This document shows positions 1-7,596 of a DNA stretch of 13,003 nt, in pieces. The first letter of the stretch is position 1, and each line of letters begins with the position of its first letter. The DNA lies in the NCBI GenBank assembly GCA_937897535.1, contig CALCQB010000246.1:1-13003 (forward strand), given 5' to 3'. Below the pieces are notes generated by a model. The model searched no databases, was not told where the DNA came from, and saw only the letters and a program-made list of their open reading frames with translations. A program made the translations under genes and the position numbers. Source of the DNA: an uncultured Novosphingobium sp. Lineage in GTDB: Bacteria > Pseudomonadota > Alphaproteobacteria > Sphingomonadales > Sphingomonadaceae.

Positions 1-1054
1 GACCTGCTCGCAGCTTGGCTACATGTTCGTCGCAGCAGGCGTCGGCGCTCCGGGCGCGGCGATGTTCCACCTGTTCACCCACGCCTTCTTCAAGGCGCTG
101 CTGTTCCTTGGCGCGGGCAGCGTGATCCACGCGATGCACCATGAACAGGACATGCGGTTCTACGGCGGCCTGCGCAAACATATCCCGCTGACCTTCTGGG
201 CGATGACCGCGGGAACGCTGGCGATCACCGGGGTCGGGATCGTCGGGGTGTTCGGGTTCGCCGGGTTCTATTCGAAGGATTCGATCCTTGAGGCGGCATA
301 CGGCGCGCATACCGGCATCAGCATGTTCGGGTTCTGGATGGGGCTGTTTGCGGCGCTGCTGACCAGCTTCTATTCGTGGCGACTGGTGTTCCTGACCTTC
401 TTCGGCAAGCCGCGCTGGGACCAGTCCGAGCATATCCAGCACGCGGTGCATGACGATCATCACGGCCATCACGCGCACAGCGACGACGGCACTGCCGGCT
501 ATCACCCGCACGAAAGCCCGCTTTCAATGCTGATCCCGCTCGGCCTGCTCTCGCTGGGGGCGGTGATCGCCGGGTTCGTGTTCCATCACGCGTTCATCAG
601 CGCCGGAGACGGTGAGTTCTGGCGCGGCTCGGTCGCGTTCGGCGAAGAACTGATCCACCACATGCACGAAGTGCCGGTGTGGGTGCAGTGGGCGCCGTTC
701 ACGGTGATGCTGACCGGACTGGCGATTGCCTGGTACGGTTACATCCGGAACCCCGGCTTCCCGGCGAAATTCGCCGCCGCGATCAAGCCGGTCTACACCT
801 TCGTCTACAACAAGTGGTTCTTCGACGAGCTGTACGACCGGATCTTCGTCCGTCCCGCCTTCTGGCTGGGGGACAAGTTCTGGAAGCTGGGCGACATCGG
901 CGTGATCGACCGGTTCGGGCCCAACGGTTCGGCCTGGGCGGTGCTGCAAGGCAGCCGGATCACCGCGAAGCTACAGACCGGTTATCTCTATTCCTACGCG
1001 CTGGTGATGCTGCTGGGCCTCACCGCAGCGATCAGCTGGGTCCTGGTGCACTGA
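1..1054 (+). CDS. nuoL: NADH-quinone oxidoreductase subunit L (NuoL), C-terminal part
   Basis: The largest proton-pumping membrane subunit of respiratory complex I (NDH-1), a Mrp-antiporter-like protein of the inner membrane. The gene is cut by the window edge; the reading frame is open from base 2, and about 350 C-terminal residues are visible, roughly half of a usual NuoL. The visible part opens with the conserved stretch SQLGYMFVAAG, then FHLFTHAFFKALLFLGAGS and the HHEQDMR motif that follows it in NuoL. GFAGFYSKDSI and the end of the protein, where the long lateral amphipathic helix of NuoL lies, follow. A His-rich loop occupies bases 431-514. The true start is outside the window; the ATG at 23 is internal. 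The next gene, nuoM, starts one base after the stop, so the two are almost certainly co-transcribed and translationally coupled. Identification is secure. Confidence 0.97.
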   Translation, partial: TCSQLGYMFVAAGVGAPGAAMFHLFTHAFFKALLFLGAGSVIHAMHHEQDMRFYGGLRKHIPLTFWAMTAGTLAITGVGIVGVFGFAGFYSKDSILEAAYGAHTGISMFGFWMGLFAALLTSFYSWRLVFLTFFGKPRWDQSEHIQHAVHDDHHGHHAHSDDGTAGYHPHESPLSMLIPLGLLSLGAVIAGFVFHHAFISAGDGEFWRGSVAFGEELIHHMHEVPVWVQWAPFTVMLTGLAIAWYGYIRNPGFPAKFAAAIKPVYTFVYNKWFFDELYDRIFVRPAFWLGDKFWKLGDIGVIDRFGPNGSAWAVLQGSRITAKLQTGYLYSYALVMLLGLTAAISWVLVH

Positions 1055-1055
1055 T

Positions 1056-2585
1056 ATGACCGATCTTCCGATCCTTTCGCTGATGCTGCTGGTGCCCCTG
1101 CTGGCCGGGGTGGCCTGCCTGCTGGTCTCGGCCCCCGCAGCGCGGACAATTGCGCTGGCCGCGACGCTGATCGATTTTGCGCTCGGCGTGGTGCTGTGGC
1201 TGAACTTCGACATCGGCGTTGCGCAGTGGCAGTTCCAGGAAAGCCACGCGATCTTCGCCGGGTTCGCCTGGAAGCTGGGGATCGACGGGATTGCGCTGAC
1301 GCTGATCATGCTTTCGGTGTTCCTGATGCCGATCTGCATCCTCGCCAGCAACGCGATCGAAAAGCGGGTCGGCGAATACATGGCCGCGTTCCTGCTGATG
1401 GAAACGCTGATGATCGGGGTGTTCGCAGCGCAGGACCTGTACCTGTTCTACATCTTTTTCGAGGCCGGCCTGATCCCGATGTACCTGATCATCGGCATCT
1501 GGGGCGGGGCGGAACGGATCTACGCCAGCTACAAGTTCTTCCTCTACACGCTCCTCGGCTCGATCGTGATGCTGATCGCGATGATCTGGATGGCGCAGGC
1601 CGCGGGCACCACCGACATCCCGACGCTGATGCAGTACGACTTCCCGTTCGAAGCGCAGAAGTGGCTGTGGCTGGCGTTCTTCGCCAGCTTCGCGGTGAAG
1701 ATGCCGATGTGGCCGGTCCACACCTGGCTGCCCGACGCGCACGTTCAAGCGCCGACCGCGGGTTCGGTGATCCTGGCCGGCGTGCTGCTCAAGATGGGCG
1801 GCTATGGCTTCATCCGGTTCTCGCTGCCGATGTTCCCCGAAGCCTCCGCGCACTACGCGTGGCTGGTGTTCTGGCTGTCGATGATCGCGGTGGTGGTTAC
1901 CTCGCTGATCGCGCTGGTCCAGCACGACATGAAGAAGCTGATCGCCTATTCCTCGGTCGCGCATATGGCGATTGTGACGATCGGGCTGTTCGCCTTCAAC
2001 GTCCAGGGCCTTGAAGGATCGATGATCGTGATGCTCAGCCACGGGCTGGTCTCGGGCGCGCTGTTCCTGTGCGTCGGGGTGATCTACGACCGGCTGCATA
2101 CGCGTGAGATCGACCGCTACGGCGGCCTCGCGATCAACATGCCCAAGTATGCACTGTTGTTCATGCTGTTCACGATGGCCTCGATCGGGCTGCCGGGGAC
2201 CAGCGGCTTTGTCGGCGAGTTCCTCAGCCTGTCGGGGATCTACCAGGTGTCGAGCTGGGTCGCGTTCATCGCCACCACCGGGATTATCCTGGGGGCTGCC
2301 TACATGCTCTACCTCTACCGCCGGGTGGTGTTCGGGGTGCAGAAGAACGCCGATGCCGCCGCGATGCCCGATCTTTCGCCGCGCGAATGGCTGATGCTCG
2401 CTCCGATCGCCGCCGCCGTGCTGTGGATGGGGGTCTATCCCGAAAGCTTCCTCGCCCCGATGCGCCCGGATATCGCTGCGCTCGACGCGCGGCTTGCCCG
2501 GGCCCGGCCCGAAAGCGACGCCAAACTGACGATCGGGGCACCCAAGCCTCACGAAGAACCGGCCCATGAAGGGGGGGCGCACTGA
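1056..2585 (+). CDS. nuoM: NADH-quinone oxidoreductase subunit M (NuoM)
   Basis: Second antiporter-like proton-pumping subunit of complex I in the inner membrane. It has 509 residues, the normal family length, and alternating hydrophobic helices throughout. Visible family signatures are FFEAGLIPMY with the conserved membrane Glu at residue 136, VKMPMWPVHTWLPDAH with the buried Lys at residue 215, APTAGSVILAGVLLKMGGYG just after it, and HDMKKLIAYSSVAHM with Lys 293-294. These charged residues form the proton path in this family. The C-terminal tail (about residues 485-509) is hydrophilic and variable. The ATG lies one base after the nuoL stop without a clear Shine-Dalgarno, which fits translational coupling. 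The stop overlaps the nuoN start by one base (TGATG). A run of seven G at 2571-2577 near its 3' end also forms the nuoN ribosome binding site. Confidence 0.98.
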   Translation: MTDLPILSLMLLVPLLAGVACLLVSAPAARTIALAATLIDFALGVVLWLNFDIGVAQWQFQESHAIFAGFAWKLGIDGIALTLIMLSVFLMPICILASNAIEKRVGEYMAAFLLMETLMIGVFAAQDLYLFYIFFEAGLIPMYLIIGIWGGAERIYASYKFFLYTLLGSIVMLIAMIWMAQAAGTTDIPTLMQYDFPFEAQKWLWLAFFASFAVKMPMWPVHTWLPDAHVQAPTAGSVILAGVLLKMGGYGFIRFSLPMFPEASAHYAWLVFWLSMIAVVVTSLIALVQHDMKKLIAYSSVAHMAIVTIGLFAFNVQGLEGSMIVMLSHGLVSGALFLCVGVIYDRLHTREIDRYGGLAINMPKYALLFMLFTMASIGLPGTSGFVGEFLSLSGIYQVSSWVAFIATTGIILGAAYMLYLYRRVVFGVQKNADAAAMPDLSPREWLMLAPIAAAVLWMGVYPESFLAPMRPDIAALDARLARARPESDAKLTIGAPKPHEEPAHEGGAH

Positions 2586-4051
2586 TGGACTGGATGCAGT
2601 CACTGCGCCTGGTAGCGCCTGAAGAAATGCTGAGCCTTGCCGGGCTGGTCCTGCTGGTCGGTTCGGCCTGGGGTCAGACCCGCCAGGATGCCCGCGCGGT
2701 CAACTGGCTGGCAGTGCTGGTCCTGGCCGGAGCCGCCGCGATGGTTGCGCCGACGCTGTGCCAGGGAATCGGTGGAGATGCCGCACTGGCCTTTGGCGGG
2801 CTGTTCTCGGCCGATGCCTTTGCTGCCTTTGCTAAACTGCTGATCTTTGCCGCGGCGGGTGCCTCGTTGCTGGTCGCCCCGGCCTTTTTCGAGCGCCACG
2901 GCGGCTATCGCCCGGAATTCCCGGTGCTGGTGCTGTTCGCGGTGCTGGGCATGTGCCTGATGGTCTCCTCGACCAACCTGCTGACGCTGTATGTCGGGCT
3001 CGAGCTCAACTCGCTCGCGGCCTATGTCCTTGCGGCGTTCCTCAAGGCTGACGACCGCTCGGCCGAAGCGGGCCTCAAGTATTTCGTGCTCGGCGCGCTC
3101 GCCAGCGGGATTCTGCTGTTCGGGATGAGCCTGACTTACGGCTTCACCGGTACCATCGGCTATGACGGGATTGCCGCCGCGACCAGTGCCGGCCTGTCGA
3201 AGGGCGCGCTGTTCGGGCTGACCTTCATGCTGGCGGGCCTGGCCTTCAAGATCAGCGCCGTGCCGTTCCACATGTGGACCCCCGACGTCTACGAAGGCGC
3301 GCCGACCCCGGTGACCACCTTCTTCGCCTCTGCCCCGAAGGTCGCCGCTCTGGCTCTGACCATGCGGGTCGTGGTCGAAGCGTTTGGCGGCCAGACAGCG
3401 GCCTGGCAGCAGATCGTCGGCTTCGCTGCGCTGGCCTCGATCGTGGTCGGCGCACTCGGCGCGATCGGGCAGCGCAACGTCAAGCGCCTGCTGGCCTATT
3501 CCTCGATCAACAACGTCGGCTTCATGCTGGTCGGCCTCGCCGCCGCCAGTCCGGAAGGCGTCTCGGCGATGCTGGTCTACCTTGCGATCTACGTGCCGAT
3601 GACCATCGGCGGGTTCGTGGCAGTGCTGATGCTGCGCGACGAAGCGGGGTACCAGCTCGAGGCTATTTCAGACCTGGCCGGCTTGTCCAGCACCCGTCCG
3701 CTGATCGCGCTCGGCCTGGGTTCTGTGATGTTCTCGATGGCCGGGATCCCGTTCTTCTTTGGGTTCTGGGGCAAGTTCGTGGTGTTCCAGGCGGCGGTTG
3801 CCGCGGGCCTGCTGCCGCTGGCGCTGATCGCTGCGCTGGGCAGCGTGATCGGCGCGTTCTACTACCTCAAGATCGTCAAGGTGATGTATTTCGACGAGCC
3901 GGCCGGCAAGGCCACCGGACGCAGCGACATGATCCATGACTGGCTGCTGGCGGTGTCGGCGCTGTTCATCTCGCCGCTGGGCTGGCTGCTGACCAAGGGC
4001 CTTGGCGCTTTGGCCGCGATCGCCGCCGGCGTGCTCTTCGCCGCCAATTGA
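2585..4051 (+). CDS. nuoN: NADH-quinone oxidoreductase subunit N (NuoN)
   Basis: Third antiporter-like proton-pumping subunit of complex I, inner membrane, usually the last gene of the nuo operon as here. It has 488 residues, in the normal range. Visible motifs are YVGLELNSLAAYVLAAF with the conserved Glu at residue 140, KISAVPFHMWTPDVYEGAP with Lys 222, and NVKRLLAYSSINNVGFMLVG. It carries about 14 hydrophobic helices. The ATG overlaps the nuoM stop by one base and is preceded by a strong purine-rich AAGGGGGG at 2569-2576. Its TGA stop overlaps the TTG start of the biotin ligase gene by four bases, so the complex I genes lead straight into cofactor genes. Confidence 0.98.
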   Translation: MDWMQSLRLVAPEEMLSLAGLVLLVGSAWGQTRQDARAVNWLAVLVLAGAAAMVAPTLCQGIGGDAALAFGGLFSADAFAAFAKLLIFAAAGASLLVAPAFFERHGGYRPEFPVLVLFAVLGMCLMVSSTNLLTLYVGLELNSLAAYVLAAFLKADDRSAEAGLKYFVLGALASGILLFGMSLTYGFTGTIGYDGIAAATSAGLSKGALFGLTFMLAGLAFKISAVPFHMWTPDVYEGAPTPVTTFFASAPKVAALALTMRVVVEAFGGQTAAWQQIVGFAALASIVVGALGAIGQRNVKRLLAYSSINNVGFMLVGLAAASPEGVSAMLVYLAIYVPMTIGGFVAVLMLRDEAGYQLEAISDLAGLSSTRPLIALGLGSVMFSMAGIPFFFGFWGKFVVFQAAVAAGLLPLALIAALGSVIGAFYYLKIVKVMYFDEPAGKATGRSDMIHDWLLAVSALFISPLGWLLTKGLGALAAIAAGVLFAAN

Positions 4052-4767
4052 TCCACTTCGTCCCCGAAACCGGATCGACCAACGCCGACCTGACCGCCCG
4101 GCTCGGCGTGGGCGAATTTGTGGGCGAGGGCGAGTGGCTGGTCGCCGACCGGCAGACCGCCGGCAAAGGCCGCCAGGGCCGCGCGTGGTTTGACGGGCAC
4201 GGCAATTTCATGGGGTCATCCGTGGTCCGCCCCGGGCCTGGCGATCCCCCGGCAGCAAGCCTGGCCCTGCTGAGTGGACTGGCGCTGCATGAAGTGGTCG
4301 CGCCCTTGGTTCCGCCCCCGGCCGCGCCGCTGCTCAAATGGCCCAACGACGTGATGGTCGGCCAGGCCAAGCTGGCCGGAATCCTGCTCGAACGGGCGGG
4401 CGACGCGGTGGTGGTCGGGATCGGGGTCAACCTCGCCCAGGCTCCGCAGGTCGAAGGGCGCGAGACGATTGCGCTTTCCGCCTTTGGCCCAGCGCCTGAT
4501 CGCAATCATTTCGCCGAAAGTCTGGCCCGCCAGTTCGATCTCGAGCTGGGCCGCTGGCGCGGCTACGGGATCGATCCGCTGGTCCGCCGTTGGCTGGCCG
4601 CGGCCCATCCGATCGGCACCGCGCTGGCGATCGGCGAGCCGGGTGAGACACCGCTCGAGGGGCAATTCGCTGGCCTCTCTGCCGAGGGTGCCTTACAGTT
4701 GCGACTGGCTGACGGGGCGATCCGCACGATCAATGCCGGCGAAGTCCGCCTGTCCGGCGGCCAGTAG
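4048..4767 (+). CDS. birA: Biotin--[acetyl-CoA-carboxylase] ligase, short form without HTH
   Basis: Activates biotin with ATP to biotinyl-AMP and transfers it to a lysine of the acetyl-CoA carboxylase carrier protein; cytoplasmic. Motifs in order are ETGSTNADL at residues 7-15, the nucleotide/biotin loop GKGRQGRAW at 39-47 (a variant of GRGRxGRxW), KWPND at 97-101, KLAGILLE from residue 108 and VVGIGVNLAQ soon after, followed by a small C-terminal domain. At 239 residues it lacks the N-terminal DNA-binding helix-turn-helix of E. coli BirA, so it is a group I ligase that should not act as a repressor. I chose the TTG at 4048 because ETGSTN normally lies within the first ten or so residues and no ATG or GTG gives a comparable N-terminus. 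This start overlaps the nuoN stop by four bases, which suggests coupled translation. coaX follows closely. Confidence 0.93.
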   Translation: MIHFVPETGSTNADLTARLGVGEFVGEGEWLVADRQTAGKGRQGRAWFDGHGNFMGSSVVRPGPGDPPAASLALLSGLALHEVVAPLVPPPAAPLLKWPNDVMVGQAKLAGILLERAGDAVVVGIGVNLAQAPQVEGRETIALSAFGPAPDRNHFAESLARQFDLELGRWRGYGIDPLVRRWLAAAHPIGTALAIGEPGETPLEGQFAGLSAEGALQLRLADGAIRTINAGEVRLSGGQ

Positions 4768-4777
4768 GAACGGGACG

Positions 4778-5563
4778 ATGCTGCTCGCGATCGACAACGG
4801 CAACACCAATGTGAAATTCGCGCTCGTCGATGACGCTGGCGTTATCGTCCAACGCTGGCGGATTGCGACCGATGCCCGCCGCACCGCCGATGAATACGCG
4901 GTGTGGCTCAACCAGCTGCTCGAGCTGGAGGGATTCTCCCGGTCTGCTGTCGAAGCCGTAGTGATCGCTTCGGTCGTGCCGCGCGCGCTCCATAACCTGC
5001 AGGAGCTGGCTTCAAAATATTTCGGGGTCGAGGCCCTGATCGGCGGCCGACCGCCGGTCGAATGGGGCATTGCACTCAAGGTCGACGAGCCGCGCGCGCT
5101 GGGTGCGGATCGCGCGGTCAATGCAATTGCCGCCCAGGCGCTCGAGCCGGGTGACAAGATCGTGATCTCGTTCGGGACCGCCACCACGTTCGATCATATT
5201 GGCGCCGACGGGGCCTACATGGGCGGCTCGATCGCCACGGGGGTCAGCCTGTCGCTCGACGCGCTTTACAATGCCGCCGCCATGCTCCCGCGGATCGCGA
5301 TCGAGCCACCGCCGGGTTCAAGCGTGATTGGCCGTGATACGGTCGGCCAGATGCAGATCGGGATCTACTGGGGCTATGTCGGCATGATCGAGGGGATGAT
5401 CGCCCGGATGAAGGCCGAAATCGGCCGCCCGACCAAAGTCATCGCCACCGGCGGCCTCGCCCCCCTGTTCCAGCAACACGGCCACCTGTTTGACCGGGTC
5501 GAGCCTGACCTGACCCTGCGCGGAATCGCCTTGCTCTATGCCGGCCGGTCCGCAGGCGCGTGA
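4778..5563 (+). CDS. coaX: Type III pantothenate kinase
   Basis: Phosphorylates pantothenate with ATP, the first step of coenzyme A synthesis; cytoplasmic. The 261 residues fit the family. Visible motifs are the N-terminal phosphate-binding DNGNTNVKF at residues 6-14, SVVP in the middle of the N-terminal lobe, GADR at 109-112, and FGTATTFD at 132-139 with the acidic Asp 139. GGSIATG and the closing ATGGLAP complete the ASKHA-type fold. The ATG at 4778 is chosen because DNGNTN must lie at the very N-terminus, and AGGA at 4766-4769 is a good Shine-Dalgarno overlapping the birA stop. The open frame continues far upstream of this ATG, but that part runs through birA in another frame. The neighbours are birA (10 bases upstream) and rnj. 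Members of this family were once labelled 'Baf' transcription activators in Bordetella; nothing here calls for that role. Confidence 0.95.
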   Translation: MLLAIDNGNTNVKFALVDDAGVIVQRWRIATDARRTADEYAVWLNQLLELEGFSRSAVEAVVIASVVPRALHNLQELASKYFGVEALIGGRPPVEWGIALKVDEPRALGADRAVNAIAAQALEPGDKIVISFGTATTFDHIGADGAYMGGSIATGVSLSLDALYNAAAMLPRIAIEPPPGSSVIGRDTVGQMQIGIYWGYVGMIEGMIARMKAEIGRPTKVIATGGLAPLFQQHGHLFDRVEPDLTLRGIALLYAGRSAGA

Positions 5564-5581
5564 ATTCCGTTTCCCTTTCGC

Positions 5582-5661
5582 CATTGCAGGCGTAGCGAGG
5601 CAAACCTTGGCGCCATGGGCTGCGGCCCGTGGATTGCTTGATCGCTCCACGCCTCGCCATG
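5582..5661. repeat. Imperfect palindromic interspersed repeat (REP-like), degenerate copy
   Basis: About 80 bases in the coaX-rnj gap read as a large imperfect palindrome. The left arm CATTGCAGGCGTAGCGAGG at 5582-5600 is matched, with small gaps, by the reverse complement of the right arm at roughly 5634-5661. In the centre an eight-base stem (5613-5620 with 5625-5632, one T:G pair, loop TGCG) closes the structure. It resembles, from memory, the intergenic elements common in sphingomonads and Erythrobacter of the type CATTGCGAGCG...GCAATCCATGG...GGATTGCTTCG...CTCGCAATG. The mismatches suggest an old copy. If transcribed it would fold in the rnj leader or coaX 3' end. The structure is seen; the family assignment is recall. 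Confidence 0.65.
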
Positions 5662-5668
5662 ACGAGGC
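5651..5668 (+). other. Small perfect hairpin just before the rnj ribosome binding site
   Basis: GCCTCG (5651-5656) and CGAGGC (5663-5668) form a perfect six-base stem with a six-base loop, followed by ATTTTG. It overlaps the right edge of the palindromic repeat and ends six bases before the rnj Shine-Dalgarno. It could be a weak intrinsic terminator for the coaX transcript or a translation-modulating stem for rnj. The T-tract is short and broken, so termination is doubtful. Confidence 0.35.
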
Positions 5669-5673
5669 ATTTT

Positions 5674-5690
5674 GAAGGTCGTTTTCAGTG
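5674..5690 (+). promoter_or_regulatory. Ribosome binding site and GTG start of rnj
   Basis: GAAGG at 5674-5678 lies nine bases before the GTG at 5688-5690. This pairing, plus the fact that the RNase J N-terminal motif LGGSGEIGMN follows at once, fixes GTG as the start rather than a later ATG. Confidence 0.75.
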
Positions 5691-7322
5691 AAACCCGGAA
5701 AAGAACTGCTGTTTTGTGCGCTTGGTGGCTCGGGTGAGATTGGCATGAACGTCAATCTCTACGGCTGCGAGGGCAAGTGGCTGATGGTCGATCTGGGCAT
5801 GACCTTCGGTGCCAACGAGTATCCCGGCACCGAACTGGTGTTCGCCGACCTCGACTTTATCGAGCAGCGCAAGAAGGATCTGATCGGGATCGTTTTGACG
5901 CACGCGCACGAGGATCACATCGGCGCGGTGCCCTATTTCGCGCAGGAGCTGGGGGTGCCGCTCTACGCCACCCCGTTCACCGCCAAACTGGTCAACGAGA
6001 AACTCGACGAGGCCGGGATCCGGCACGAGGTCAAGCTCAACGTGATCGATCACCTCGACCAGTTCGAGCTTGGCCCGTTCGGGATCCGCTATGTCCCGCT
6101 GGCCCACTCGATTGCCGAGGGCAATGCGTTGGTGATCGAGACGCCTTATGGCCGGATATTCCACACTGGCGACTGGAAGCTCGACGACGAACCTCTGGTC
6201 GGCGTGCCCGCTACCGCTGCCGAACTGACCGCGATCGGTGATCAGGGCGTGCTGGCGCTGGTCTGCGATTCGACAAACGTGTTCAATCCCAAGGCCTCGG
6301 GCTCCGAAGGCGCGGTGCGCGCGGCCTTGCTGGAGGAAGTCGCCAAGCATCACGGCCGCCGCGTGCTGGTCACCACCTTCGCCTCGAACGTCGCGCGGCT
6401 CCAGACGCTGGGCGAAGTGGCGGTCGCCACCAACCGCCGGCTGTGCGTGGCCGGCCGTTCGCTTGACCGGATCATCAAGGCGGCCAAGGGCTGCGGCTAT
6501 CTCAAGGACCTGCCCGAAACGATCGATTTCGACACTGCGATGGGTCTGCCGCGCGGGGAAGTGCTGATCCTCGCGACCGGCGGGCAGGGTGAGCCCCGCG
6601 CGGCCTTGTCCCGGATTGCCGAGGGCGGGCACCCGATCGCGCTTGAAGCGGGCGATGTCGTGCTGTTCTCCAGCCGCCAGATCCCCGGTAACGAGATCGC
6701 GATCGGCCGGATCCAGAATCGTCTCGCCGCGCGCGATATTCCGATCGTTACCGACCGCCAGGGGATGATCCATGTATCCGGACATCCGGGCCGTCCCGAG
6801 CTTGAAGCACTCTATGGCTGGATCCGTCCGCAGATCCTGCTGCCGGTTCATGGCGAAGTCCGCCATATGCGCGAACAGGCCCGGTTCGGCCGCGCCTGCG
6901 GCATTCCCAAGGCGGTGGCGCAAGAGAACGGCGATCTGGTCCGGCTCGCTCCGGGCAAGCCCGGCAAGATCGACGAAGTGCGGGCCGGCCGGTTGATCCT
7001 CGATGGCGACATCATCAGCCCGGCCGACGGCGAAGCGATCGTCATGCGCCGCCGTCTGGCCGCCAACGGGCTGGTGATCGTGGTGCTCGACGGGAAGGGC
7101 CGGGTCCATGTCGAAGCGATCGGGCTGCCGCTGGACGAGGACATGGATGAATTCGTCGCCGAAGCGCGCGAGGACGTCAGCGCCGCACTGGCCAAGCTCA
7201 AGGGTGGTCAGCGCCACGACCGCGAGGTCATTACCGAGGCGGCACGGCTCGCTGGGCGCCGGGCGGCCACCCGCTGGTCGGGCAAGAAGCCGCAGGTCCG
7301 CGTCATCCTGGCGGAGCATTGA
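5688..7322 (+). CDS. rnj: Ribonuclease J (metallo-beta-lactamase/beta-CASP)
   Basis: Processes and degrades RNA as an endonuclease and 5'-3' exonuclease; cytoplasmic. It has 544 residues, normal for alphaproteobacterial RNase J. Domains are a split metallo-beta-lactamase core with an inserted beta-CASP domain (about residues 205-345), then a C-terminal region. Visible zinc ligands are H72-x-H74-x-D76-H77 in THAHEDHIGA, H159 in HTGDWKLD with Asp 162, and CDSTNV at 193-198. HVSGH at 362-366 and LPVHGE with H388 complete the active site. The start is GTG at 5688. It follows coaX after a 124-base gap that contains the repeat, and DUF1467 follows four bases after the stop. The gap may allow an independent promoter, but I see no clear -35/-10. 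The alphaproteobacterial enzyme is known from Sinorhizobium, where it matures rRNA ends and affects growth. Confidence 0.96.
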   Translation: MKPGKELLFCALGGSGEIGMNVNLYGCEGKWLMVDLGMTFGANEYPGTELVFADLDFIEQRKKDLIGIVLTHAHEDHIGAVPYFAQELGVPLYATPFTAKLVNEKLDEAGIRHEVKLNVIDHLDQFELGPFGIRYVPLAHSIAEGNALVIETPYGRIFHTGDWKLDDEPLVGVPATAAELTAIGDQGVLALVCDSTNVFNPKASGSEGAVRAALLEEVAKHHGRRVLVTTFASNVARLQTLGEVAVATNRRLCVAGRSLDRIIKAAKGCGYLKDLPETIDFDTAMGLPRGEVLILATGGQGEPRAALSRIAEGGHPIALEAGDVVLFSSRQIPGNEIAIGRIQNRLAARDIPIVTDRQGMIHVSGHPGRPELEALYGWIRPQILLPVHGEVRHMREQARFGRACGIPKAVAQENGDLVRLAPGKPGKIDEVRAGRLILDGDIISPADGEAIVMRRRLAANGLVIVVLDGKGRVHVEAIGLPLDEDMDEFVAEAREDVSAALAKLKGGQRHDREVITEAARLAGRRAATRWSGKKPQVRVILAEH

Positions 7323-7326
7323 TCCC

Positions 7327-7596
7327 GTGAAACTGACCTCGGCCCTCGCGATCTACTTCCTGTTCTGGGTGATGAGCGCGTTCTTTGTCATGCCGTTCGG
7401 GCTGCGCACCCACGATGACGATCAGGCCGAACTGGTCCCCGGGCAGGTCACCAGCGCCCCGGTCAATTTCAATCCGCGCCGGATTGCGCTGCGGGCGACC
7501 GTGCTGTCGCTGCTGCTGTTCGGGCTGTTCTACCTGAACTACACGCAGGACTGGCTGACCCTCGATGACATCGACGTAACCCGCTACATCAACTAA
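7327..7596 (+). CDS. DUF1467 family small membrane protein
   Basis: An 89-residue inner-membrane protein with two predicted helices (about residues 5-23 and 57-73). Between them is a hydrophilic loop with the conserved patch MPFGLRTHDD and a proline/asparagine-rich stretch. This pattern (FFVMPFGLRT, followed by a basic RR before helix 2) is what I recall for DUF1467, a short alphaproteobacterial family of unknown function usually found beside rnj and proS. I chose the GTG at 7327, four bases after the rnj stop, with GGAG at 7313-7316 as Shine-Dalgarno. The open frame extends upstream, but only through rnj in another frame. It is very likely co-transcribed with rnj. Its TAA stop overlaps the TAG of the convergent minus-strand gene. 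No function can be given. Confidence 0.85.
   Translation: MKLTSALAIYFLFWVMSAFFVMPFGLRTHDDDQAELVPGQVTSAPVNFNPRRIALRATVLSLLLFGLFYLNYTQDWLTLDDIDVTRYIN

Noticed and set aside
1032..2603. 523-codon open frame on the minus strand opposite nuoM
   Set aside because: The product is a low-complexity His/Arg/Gln/Asp-rich sequence typical of the antisense of a GC-rich membrane gene, while nuoM on the + strand has unmistakable family motifs.
4469..5563. Longer coaX starting inside birA
   Set aside because: The extra N-terminus is an Arg/Ser/Pro-rich out-of-frame reading of birA. DNGNTN must be at the N-terminus, and a Shine-Dalgarno precedes ATG 4778.
5651..5680. Intrinsic terminator after coaX
   Set aside because: The stem is only six base pairs and the T-tract (ATTTTG) is short and interrupted. 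It is kept only as a hairpin of unknown role.
5685..7319. 544-codon minus-strand frame almost exactly mirroring rnj
   Set aside because: It is a codon-aligned shadow: the + strand encodes RNase J with all its metal ligands, and the mirror product has no recognisable domain.
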